Below are positions 55,121 through 64,000 of a stretch of 64,000 nucleotides of DNA, piece by piece. The stretch spans positions 13,684,568-13,748,567 of the forward strand of contig CM020618.1 in NCBI GenBank assembly GCA_009829735.1, written 5' to 3'. How positions within the stretch are numbered: position 1 is the stretch's first letter; every line of letters begins with the position of its first letter. The DNA is from Pyropia yezoensis. Lineage: Eukaryota; Rhodophyta; Bangiophyceae; Bangiales; Bangiaceae. A program made the translations under genes and the position numbers. The notes below the pieces were generated by a model. It was not told where the DNA came from. It did no database searches and worked only from the letters and a program-made list of their open reading frames with translations.

Positions 55121-57683
55121 ATGGAGGCGGAGGCGGTGACCGCCGCCGTCGCCGCCGCCGCCGCCGCCGTGGAGGGCGCCTCGCCGCCCCCCGGCGACTC
55201 ACCGCCGGTGTCGGGGGAAGGGCAGGGGGAAGCGGCATCAGCCGCGGAAGTGTCAGCGAACGACGTCGCAGAGGAGGGGGCGGGGGAGGGGGATGGAGTG
55301 GAGGAGGGGGCGGGGGAGGGGGATGGAGTGGAGGAGGGGGCGGGGGAGGGGGATGGAGTGGAGGAGGGGGCGGGGGAGGGGGATGGAGTGGAGGAGGGGG
55401 CGGGGGAGGGGGATGGAGTGGAGGAGGGGGCGGGGGAGGGGGATGGAGTGGAGGAGGGGGAAGAGGAGGGGGAAGAGGAGGAGGGGGGAGGCACTCCCCC
55501 GCCTGGCCCTACCCCCGACGCCCGCCGCCCATCGCCAGCCCCCGCCGCGGGAACGACCGAAGCGGAAGACGACGCGGACGCGGACGCGGATGCGGCGGCG
55601 GCAGCGCCTGCCGCGACGGCTGAGGCCGTGTCCGTTGCTGTAGCCGCGGGGGCGGTGGCCGGCCGGTCGCCCTCCCCCCCGCCCCCCACCCCCGTTGTTC
55701 CGGCCGCCGCTGCTGACACTGTCGCCGCCGCTGCCGACGATGACGACTTGGGCGCGGTCGACACGGAGGCGCGGCTGCGGCTACTCGCTCGGGCGGTTCT
55801 GGCGGTGGACTTTGATGAGACCAAGACCAAGGCCACCGTCTTCTTGCCCCGCTCCCTTGTTCACAATGCGCTGCTGCAGCTGGCGCCGCTCGTGGCACCG
55901 CAAGCCCCTGGGGGGGGGGGGGGGGGGGAGTGGCGGCGGTGGTCGGTGCCCATGATCGAAGGGGGAGGGTCGGTGCAGAGGGAGGAGAGGGAGGGGATAG
56001 TGCGCTCGCCGCCGGCCGCACCCCCCAACCCCCTGGGGCCACCACCCCCGGCGCAGCGGCGGCCAGCCCCTCCGCCGCGGCGGGCGCGCCCAATGCCGGC
56101 GCCCCTGCCCCTGCCATTGACGACGCCGCGACCGCCGAGGTGGTCGCCGCCATGGCGGCCAAGCGCATCGGCTTTTGGGCGCGCACCGTCTTTGGGATGC
56201 GGTCGCCCAAGGCGGCGCGCATCGAGTCGCGCCGCGACGCGAGCGTGGCGGTCAAGGGCCAGACCGCCGCGTTTGCACCCGCCGCCGTCGCCGCCTTCCT
56301 CGCCTCCACCTGTGCGGCCGAGCCGGCGGGGGGGGGCGCCGACGAGCCGTCAGAGGGCGGAAGCAGTGGAGGGGGGGGGGGGGGGGGGCCCCGGGTCTTT
56401 TCCCCCCGCTTTTTCCGCCTTCGCCTGGCCGTCTCGTTGCTGCCAGACGGGGGGGGGGGGGGGGGGGGAGCGAGGGGCGTCGATGACACGGCCGCGGACA
56501 CCCCCCCCGCCGGCCTCGACGCGCCCGACCGGGCGGCGTGGGCGCCGTCGGGGGCCCCCCCGGGGGCGGCCGCCCAGTTTACCGACGCGGACAAGGCGCT
56601 ACTGGGGCGGCTGCTCAACGCGCGCGCCGCCGCGGCGGTGGGCGTGCGGCTGGTCACCCGGCCGGGGGCAGACGGCGGCGCGCCCGTTGTGACGGGCATG
56701 GTCGTCCCGCCGGCGCTGCTGCTGTCGCCCCACCCGGCGCTCAACCGGGCGCTGTGTTACCCGCAGCACGGGTCGGGGGGGGTGGCCAAGCGGCGCTCCT
56801 CGACGGGGGGGGGAGGGGGCGCGGCGTCGCCGCCACTGCCGCTGCTGCTTCCCGCGTCGAGTGACCCCACTGGGGGGTGGGTGCGCGACGCGCCGCCGCC
56901 TCCACTTCCGTCCTCTGGGGGAGGGGGCGCTGCCGTCGGCGCGCTGTCCGAACGTGTGGCGCGTGCCCCACGGGCGGGCGCCGCCTGTACCCCCGCCGCC
57001 GGCATGGCCGACGCGGCCGTGGCCGCGGCGGTCGCGGCGGCCGCGGCAGGTGCGCCGCCGGTGCGGGTGCCCCGCGGCTGGCCCACCCCGAGCGGGACGG
57101 CGGCCGCCGCGCGGCGTCGTCCCCCCCCTCGCACCCTCCCACTCCCTGGGCGGGCGGGGGCGCCCCCCCCCCCCCCCCCGCTACCGCCGCCGCCGGCCCC
57201 TACCCGTCGGTGCTGCAGGTCCGGCTCAAGGCGGGGGTGCTCCCCCGCTTTGCCAGCGGCGCGGTGGTCATCCTGGCGCCGGGTCTGTCAGCGTCTGCCG
57301 CGGCGGCGCTGACGTGGGAGCTCGCTGCGGTGCCGACGGCGGCCGCCCCGTGGCGCTACACCCTCACCCTCCGGTCCGACGGGGGGGCGGGCGCCGGCGG
57401 TGGCGGCACGGGTGCCTCCGCCGCACTGCCCGATGCGGTGGCCGTCGCCGCGTCGGTGCTGCGCCTGTCGCCCGCCGTGGCGGCGGCGGGCATCACCGAG
57501 ACGGCGCGGGAGGCGGCCCCCCGCCCGCGCTCCTTTGTGCGCACCGTCGGGGTGGACGTGGGGCTGTGGCTGGACGTGCCGGCCGCCGAGGCGCAGCTGT
57601 ACGAGAGCTCCACCTTTGTGTGCGTGGTGCCCGTCAAGGAGCTGCTCAATCAGCAGTCCACGGGGCCGCGACGGCTGCTCTGA
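55121..57683 (+). CDS. unknown protein, low complexity, two frame changes at homopolymers
   Basis: The start is ATG 55121 (MEAEAVTAAV). The N-terminus has six perfect 10-residue repeats (EEGAGEGDGV), then an acidic linker and a structured segment (ARLRLLARAVLAVDFDETKT; RSLVHNALLQLAPLVAP). The coherent frame then moves at or after an 18-base G run (about 55911-55928) to the one encoding AAKRIGFWARTVFGMRSPKA and ADKALLGRLLNARAAAAVGV, and again between about 57120 and 57180 (C runs) to the one encoding YPSVLQVRLKAGVLPRFASG and FVRTVGVDVGLWLDVPAAEA, ending at 57683. Long homopolymers at both switches suggest sequence-length errors, though introns are possible. No family is recognised. Confidence 0.5.
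55271..55450. repeat. 30-bp minisatellite, six perfect copies
   Basis: Unit GAGGAGGGGGCGGGGGAGGG plus GGATGGAGTG, repeated at 55271, 55301, 55331, 55361, 55391 and 55421 without a mismatch. A partial, altered copy follows. It encodes 10 residues per unit in frame. Confidence 0.95.
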
Positions 57684-58448
57684 GGGGAAGGGTGGGGGGA
57701 AGGGGCGCGTGCTCCTGCCGCGGGCACGCCGACGCCCAAGGGGCGCTGCGTGTGCGGGGTGCGGTGTCCGTGCTCCTGCGTGGTCGAGCATGTCTGGTGA
57801 CAACCGGCCGGCTGGGGGTGTTTCCCCTCCCCGGTGGGCGAGCGTTGGTTTCTGCCGGCGGCAGACAAGGCCGACCGCCCTTAAGCTGCCAATCGTAACT
57901 GTCCCAGCCTGGGCCGCACTCGGCCGTCGAGTGGGTGTATATGGGGAGAGCGGGGGAAATAGTGCGGACCGGGGGCATGGAGGGAAGGGTTGGCGTCAGG
58001 GAGTTGTGTCGGGGTGCCGCCACTGGGCGCGTCGCTCCCGTTTCCCTTGTTTTTTTTGTTTCCTATGATTGTACGGTCGTCGCACCCCACCAATGTGCCG
58101 ACGCGTGTAGGCTGGGGGGGGGGGCGGGAGGGTGGATGAAGGGAGCGGGGGGGGTGACGGCTGTGACTGTGTCGGGCGCGCGGCTGCCGATTTCTGGCCT
58201 CGAGGGGGGTCGGCATGGTGAGTTAACAATGTTGCGGCGGCCCCCCGCCCAATAGACGACCCGCCACCCTCTCGCCTGACGGCGCGCCGCCGTCTTCCGC
58301 CCCCAAAGAGAGACAAGAAGCGAAAAAAAGAAAGAAAGCGGCCACCCAAAAATCACGCCAGTTATAGCAACCCCCCTCCCCCCTTGGCTCCGCACCCCAC
58401 GCCACGACACCCCCCCCCCGTCGGGCCTTTGTGCACCGCAACGGCACG
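57684..58448. other. convergent intergenic region
   Basis: Lies between the ends of two convergent genes. It contains a run of T (58050-58060) and G runs (58112-58122). No gene or clear polyadenylation signal is called. Confidence 0.5.
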
Positions 58449-59825
58449 TCATGAGGCCGCTGGCGGCGGGTGTGCCTGCGCCATGTGGTGCACCAGCGAA
58501 CCGCGGCGACCAAAGCCCTTGCCACACACCCCACACGCGTGCGGCCGGTGGGCCTCGTGGACGACCCGCACGTGGCGCAGCAGGTCACTCTTTTGGCCAA
58601 ACGGGCGGCCACACGCGCCACACGGGTGGGGCTTCTCCCCCCCGTGCACCGTCCGCATGTGCTTGTCCCGCTTGTTCCGCTCCCCAAACGCGCTCCCGCA
58701 GATGCCACACGCGTGGGGGCGGCACCGCTGGTGCACCGTCGCCACGTGCTTGGCCAGGTTGCACCGCGCCGCGAACGCCGCGGCGCAGCGGGTGCACGAG
58801 TAGCCCCGGAGGTTGAGGTGGACGGTGGCCACGTGCTTTTTTCGGTTGGAGTTTTCCGTAAAGGACCGCGCGCACAGATGGCACGGGTACCGCCGGGGGG
58901 AGGGGGGGGTGGCGGCGCCGGTGCTCGTACCGCCGACTCGGCCGCCAAACGCGGGGTCCACAACCGATGGGGAGGCCGCCGTGATGGCTGACGTGAAGGA
59001 GGGGGTGGGGGGGGAGGCCGCGGGGAACGACGTCCCGCCGGTCGCCGCCGCCGCCGCCTCTGCCATGGCCGCCGTCAGTGCCGAGGAAGCCTCCGTTGCC
59101 GTTAGCGTCGTGGCGACCGTGGAATCCAGACATCCGTACGCGACACTCGTTGGGCTGCCGGGCGACGCGGCGGGGGCGGCCGTCCAGCCGGCGGCGCCGC
59201 CGCTGGGGTTTCCTGCGTAGACCACTTCCCCCGTGGCACAGCCACCCGCCGGTGCGGCTGGCATCGGCAGTGGTACCGTCCACGGTGCGGCGGGGCCTGC
59301 CAGCTCTACGGGCGGCAGCGGCAAGGCCCACGCTGGGCGGGTCGCCTCGGCGCCAGCGGCGGGAGGGGCCCCGGCAGACCACGCAGGAGGGGCAGCCACC
59401 CCCGTGACAGCGGCCGCGTGGCTGGGAATCCACGTGGCGGCGACCTCGGCGATGGGGCGAGGCGGTAGTGCGCCCGCCGACGCTGCCCCAGACACCACCG
59501 TCGACGACGGGGGGGGGGGGAAGAAGCAGTCGACAGGCGGTGGCGGCGGCACGACGGCAGTCATGTGGGCGAGCGCCATCCGCACGTCGGCGGCAAGACA
59601 CGTCGCACCCGTTGATGCCGCATCGTCAGCAGCGTCGTGGTCGGAAGCCGGCGGCGGGGGCGGCAGCGGCAGCGGCAGCTGCGCCTTTGAGGGGGACGGC
59701 GGCGGCAGCGACGGGGAGCGGGGTAGGGAGGCACTCCCGAGGGGGTCGTCCCCGTCGTGGCAGAGCCCAGCAAGCAGCTCGTCGTCGTAGAGGGACAGCG
59801 GCACAGCATCGAGGAGGAGGTCCAT
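58449..59825 (-). CDS. C2H2 zinc-finger protein, five fingers, 458 aa
   Basis: The start is ATG 59825 (MDLLLDAVPLSLYDDELLAG). The frame stays open further upstream, but a TATA box at 60163 shows that most of that is promoter or 5' UTR. Residues 1-310 are Pro/Ala/Ser/Thr-rich with acidic patches, like a transcription activation region. Five tandem C2H2 fingers fill the C-terminus: YPCHLCARSFTENSNRKKHV, YSCTRCAAAFAARCNLAKHV, HACGICGSAFGERNKRDKHM, HPCGACGRPFGQKSDLLRHV and HACGVCGKGFGRRGSLVHHM, each followed by a VH or AH zinc ligand and spaced about 28 residues apart. One linker is GGEKP-like. It is probably a nuclear, sequence-specific DNA-binding regulator. It is convergent with the gene at 55121-57683. 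Confidence 0.88.
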   Translation of the reverse strand: MDLLLDAVPLSLYDDELLAGLCHDGDDPLGSASLPRSPSLPPPSPSKAQLPLPLPPPPPASDHDAADDAASTGATCLAADVRMALAHMTAVVPPPPPVDCFFPPPPSSTVVSGAASAGALPPRPIAEVAATWIPSHAAAVTGVAAPPAWSAGAPPAAGAEATRPAWALPLPPVELAGPAAPWTVPLPMPAAPAGGCATGEVVYAGNPSGGAAGWTAAPAASPGSPTSVAYGCLDSTVATTLTATEASSALTAAMAEAAAAATGGTSFPAASPPTPSFTSAITAASPSVVDPAFGGRVGGTSTGAATPPSPRRYPCHLCARSFTENSNRKKHVATVHLNLRGYSCTRCAAAFAARCNLAKHVATVHQRCRPHACGICGSAFGERNKRDKHMRTVHGGEKPHPCGACGRPFGQKSDLLRHVRVVHEAHRPHACGVCGKGFGRRGSLVHHMAQAHPPPAAS

Positions 59826-60162
59826 CGGCGCGTCGTGGCGGTATCCCAGCGATGGTGCTGCGCAGGGAGGGGAGCGAACAACAACGACCGTAGCGGTGGG
59901 AGATGAGTGCAGTGATGGGCACGTCTTCGGGCGGTCGGTGAGGGATAAGAGGGGAGCGGGAGGGGGGGGGGGGGGGGGGGAAGCTTGAGCGAGTCGTCGA
60001 ACTACGGAGGATGGCAGCGGCCGTGGCGTGCGTGCGAGAGGGGGGGGGGCACTCAGGGTGTGGGCACTACAACAGCCTCCCAGGACGATGAGCCTTCCCT
60101 GGCCATTCACGGTCGGTACGTGATGGACGTCTGGTGCGTCCGTGCGGCGCCGGGGCCACGCG

Positions 60163-60171
60163 GTATTTATA
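60163..60171 (-). promoter_or_regulatory. TATA box of the zinc-finger gene
   Basis: Minus-strand CTATAAATAC in otherwise GC-rich DNA, about 340 bp upstream of ATG 59825. If transcription starts about 30 bp downstream, the 5' UTR is about 310 bp. Confidence 0.55.
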
Positions 60172-63100
60172 GGCGGTGTGGGGGTGTGGGAGGCAGTGAA
60201 AGAAACAGGAAACGGGTGTGCAGGGGGGAGGGGGGGGGGGGTGAGTGTGCCTCCGTGGCCATACGGCCCGCACCCGCTGCTGCAGCCCTTTCCAGTTGGT
60301 GCGGCTGGCCGGTCGGGCCGGACAGCCTCCCAGGTATCCACCCGTCGGGACGCGGCCCCCCAGCACCCGGCTATACGCGCTCCTGGATCCCGTGTCCACA
60401 GGGTGCGGCCGGGGAGGGAGCACGTCAGCGCGCACTTCCAGACGGGGGTGGGGGCGGGGCTTCGTGGCGGTCTTCGTGCCGATGGGAGAGCAGCTCTGGG
60501 CTTCCCCTCTAAAGTGGCCCCAAGGAGAGGGGGAGGTGCGGCGGAGACTGCCAATGAGCGATGTGGGTGGCGGCCAAACGAAATGGGGGCTGCAGCCGTA
60601 CGGCTGGCGGTGTCCACGCGCCGAAGGCCCTCGGCGGGTGGGGGGATGGGGGGGAAAGGGCGTGTCCGCCACACCAATCACAGTGCTCCCGTGTCTAGGA
60701 AGGTTGCGGCTGGCGGCTCCAGTGGGTGCCGTCCGCGTGGTTGGGGGAGAGCGGGGCAGTGGAGGAGACGGGGTCAACTCCCACGCCCCCCCCCCCCCGC
60801 GAGGCCCACTCGTCGGGCGGCACCCGTCAGCAGCGGCGGCACCCAGCCAGCCGGGCCGTCCTCGGCGGTTCGTGTGGGACAGACACACTGCCGGCAGCCC
60901 ATTTGCGGTGGTGGCCGGGGGCCCCACCGGAGGGGTCCGTGACGGGCGGGTCTTCACCCTTGCCGCCGACTCCCTCTACTGCCCATCATTCTGTTTCCGC
61001 ATTGCCATATCATACTCCCTCTACCCCCACCCCCCGGGAAGGCATTCCATCACCACCCCGCAAACCGCCTCCATGCCCAGCGTCCCCCCACCCCATTGCC
61101 GGTACGGGCCTCACCGGAGTGGGTCGGTAGGGGACGGAGGGGGCGGGCGAGGGGGGGAGGGCCAGGGGGAGGGTAAACGCCTTGCAGGACGACGACGTGG
61201 GGAGCAGCTCTCCCGGCCCGGAACCGTGGCCGCGGGGGAGCCGCGAACACGAAACGGCCGTTGCCGTGATCCATGGCGGGGCCCGCTTGAGGGGGCGAGC
61301 TTGCGCAACGGCAACGAGCCTTTGACGGCAGACCGATCTTCCCAAGACGAGATTCTTGCCTGGGCGCCCAAGATTCACAAATTCCACCCTGGCTGGCGGG
61401 GGGGGGGCCCAACAAGGTTGGGTACTCGCAGCCTGCGAACCCACCACCCCAGATGATCCATCATGGACGGTGCGGGCGCCGCTGACGCTCTCATTGAGCG
61501 CGGCACTACCAATACGCCACGGCCTCGGGCGGGGAATGGGGCAACGCCGGTAGCGCCGCCGCCACGCCTGGGCCACCAGACCAGCTCCGGGGCCCTCCCT
61601 GCCTACTTCCGTATCATACCGAGCTCACACGGACGACTGGTGCCGCGTCATCCTGCGTGGCATTCGGGCGGGGGCCTGTCTCGCTCCTCAGACAGCGGCG
61701 GGGGGGGAGAAAGCTGGCTGCGCAGCCAGCCTGCCACGCACCGGGGCTACGGAGTGGCGAGCCCTGCTGGCAGTGGGCCCGCTCATTGGACCACCGGTGC
61801 GAGGGGCTTCCCAGGAGGCCTCGCAGCAATGCATATCATACCAGGTGTCTGCGGGGGAAGGGGGGGCGGTTTGAGCTGGCTGTCCAATACGACCAAATGG
61901 CATGCGCACGGGCCAGGATACGGTCTAAATCGGTGATGCATGACCCGTCGTTCCGGGCCCCTCACACACTCACCCCGCGCCGGCCGCGGGTGTCAGGACT
62001 TGTCCTTGCCGACTGTCAGGAGGGTGGGGTAGCCCAATTGGTTTGGCGACCATCGCCTGATTCATGTAGGCCCTCTGCACGGGCGACGGGCGGTCAACTG
62101 CGCCCGCCGCTTCTGCGCGCCCGCGCCGGCGCCGGCGTCGAATGACGTATCCGCCGGGATACAGTATCGCGCTAGGGCGGTGCGTGCATACTCACAGACG
62201 GCGTCCGTTTTTTTCCATCTCGGTGTGTCTGGCCCGCGGTGGCAGTTTGGAGAAGTGTGGAAGCAAGATGGGCGAGATCGCTTGCAGCTGGATTAGGGAG
62301 CGGGCTCAGGTGCCGGCCTGACCATCCCGACGATTTTGCCAAGTACGCATCCCGGTGACGACGTGTTTGGAGTGTTGCATGCGGTCGAGGCGATTGGGAG
62401 AGAGGAGGTTAAGAAAGCAGACTGGACTACCTTCATCAGCTGGCCACCGCAGGATGAGGATCACGTGCGGTGGTCTGCTCTCGTCCAGGCGAGGATATGG
62501 AGATACTCCTGACACTCCCATCGTGGCCAGTGAAAAGCGCTCATCGGGTGGGTTGCTTGCGGCAGGCTACCGAGCAGGGTCGTATCGGACGAGACAGGAG
62601 ACAGCCAACTTGTCTGACCAGGGCCGCGTCTGGCGACACCTCAAGGACGCTGGCGTCTGGTCCTCGTGTTCCATGTCTGCTCGGGAGTGCTGGCGCTCGT
62701 ATCCAGCATCACTGCGGAACCGCACCGCTTGCATGGAGCTGCGTGTCTCATTGCGCAGGCGGACTTGCTATCCCTTATGCCCCCTCTCCTTTCCATGTTT
62801 TCTGTCGCGTCGCATCAGCCACCCTCAGCAGTATGTGAAAAATGGGGTCGAGGGGCGGGGCGGTTGCGAAAGATATGTTCCACGATTTATCTGCTCCACG
62901 CCCCTTCTGGGGGGTGCTGGCGCTCGTAGCCAGCACCATTGCGCCGCCACCCCACAGGATGTGCTTAGAATGTCGCGGCAAGGGTCTGCCGCAGGCGGCG
63001 GCGACGACGGCAGCCAGCCCGGAGAGCAGTCCTCCGGCCGAGCCCGCCGCGCATCTCCAGCCCGACCGGTGGGGCACGCCTCTCCCCCCTCCGCCTGCTC

Positions 63101-64000
63101 GCCCATTCTTCTGCCTTCGCATCCGCCACCCTGAAGTGGGGTGAGTCGACCCGAGGCGGCGGTTGTGGCGGCGGTGGCGGCGGTGGCGGCGGTGGCGGCG
63201 GTGGCGGCGGCGGTGGCGGCGGTGACGGCGGTGTCACGGCTGCCTTGCCGGCCAGCCGGCCGCCTTCCCAGACAGGTATCCACGTGGGGGCGACGCACCC
63301 CGCACGCCGCCGCTCTCTGCGCGACCGTGCTAGCCACTGCCGCCACTGGAACGTCCACGGCGGCAGGCGGGTGGCGGCGCGGCAGGTGTCGGCCAAAGAT
63401 GGCGTGCTGGCGCAGCCGCGGCACACAGCGCTGTCAGGCGGAGCGGGGTGTGCCAGGGCAGCGCGACGGCGGCGCCCTGTGGCACTGTGGGGCGGATTCC
63501 GCCGCCGCCGTCATACGGGGCGAGCGGGGGCGGTCGCCACCAGGCCGGTGGAATGGGCAGTCCCGCGGCGCACCGCGCGCGGACGCACCGCATGGCCAGA
63601 CGCGTGTGCCTGTGCTGGCCCCGCCGTCGCATCCCCCACTCGATGCGGCCAAAAGGGGAGGCCCATCTCTGGCTTCGTACTGTCAAAGCCCCCTGAGGTG
63701 CCCAAGACGCACACACGCAAGCGTCCCGTAGCCACGGGCGGGGAATCTCCCTCGCTGGGGTCGCGAAAGAACGAAGACACCGAGACACAAAGACAGTCGC
63801 AGAAGAACAACGCCCGAACGCTGTAGTTCGGGCGCTCCAACACGCCCTCGCTACACCCGACGGCGAGTCCTGGCAGACACGGCCTGACAGGTCCGAGCCG
63901 TGACAGCCGACGCGCCACGCATAACTTCCGCAAACACAGACCAGTGCAGTCCCGCGATAACCCCGGGGCGAGAGACATAGAAAAAGAGTAAGAAGAACCA
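60172..64000. other. no supported gene
   Basis: Long frames on both strands (for example plus 60245-61456) are Gly/Arg/Pro-rich and mutually overlapping, with no domain. A weak internal duplication is seen: the segments near 62680-62740 and 62905-62960 share GTGCTGGCGCTCGTA.CCAGCA, about 225 bp apart. Confidence 0.4.
63160..63235. repeat. (GGCGGCGGT)n microsatellite-like repeat
   Basis: About eight units of GGCGGCGGT with small interruptions (a GACGGCGGT variant near the end). Confidence 0.85.

Noticed and set aside
60245..61456. Plus-strand ORF of 403 codons
   Set aside because: It is Gly/Arg/Pro-rich, overlaps similar ORFs on the other strand and the zinc-finger promoter region, and has no recognisable motif.

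Overview
This window is nuclear DNA from a GC-rich eukaryote. The evidence is spliceosomal introns with GT..AG ends that restore phase (about 180-230 bp each), LTR retrotransposons, a single-exon NB-ARC/WD40 protein of the APAF-1 or NLR type, and a five-finger C2H2 protein. No bacterial operon, Shine-Dalgarno pattern or CRISPR array is seen. Very high GC, gypsy-rich intergenic DNA and NB-ARC/WD40 proteins would suit an alga such as a bangiophyte red alga, but that identification is only inference. The window is draft scaffold: two runs of exactly 500 N (9576-10075 and 23731-24230) separate three contigs.

Layout. 1-6502 is the 3' part of a Ty3/gypsy chromovirus (family A): gag tail, pol with in-frame stops, chromodomain, 3' LTR. 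6503-8148 is a decayed WD40-repeat pseudogene. 10076-12156 (minus) is the 5' end of a second chromovirus family (B): LTR, primer site, gag. 13780-17508 (minus) is a four-exon gene of 1043 codons with a transposase-like core. 18686-23637 (plus) is a divergent four-exon gene of 1428 codons with a very repetitive first exon. 24231-32272 is a family B element with gag, pol, chromodomain, a long antisense ORF and a 3' LTR. 32273-34909 (minus) is the 5' part of a family A element. 34910-34994 is a short NB-ARC/WD40 gene fragment. 35003-36744 (minus) holds hypothetical coding segments. 38235-38807 is an isolated family B LTR. 41985-44400 is a GCGGCCGC-rich minisatellite. 48057-53171 (minus) is an intact 1704-residue NB-ARC/14xWD40 gene. 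55121-57683 (plus) is a low-complexity gene with two frame breaks at homopolymers. 58449-59825 (minus) is a C2H2 zinc-finger gene with a TATA box. The remainder is GC-rich DNA whose many open frames show no recognisable domain.

How the parts relate. The family A 3' half (1-6502) and 5' half (32273-34909) look like two pieces of one insertion. Their LTRs are both 643 bp, both carry the flanking pentamer TGCGG, and the flanks hold adjacent parts of the same NB-ARC/WD40 gene, a paralogue of the intact gene at 48-53 kb. The pieces are far apart and in opposite orientation, so the scaffold contains a real inversion or, more likely, misplaced contigs. Family B appears nested in the gag of that element. 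The two contig ends at the gaps lie inside the same 472 bp of family B gag, in inverted orientation.
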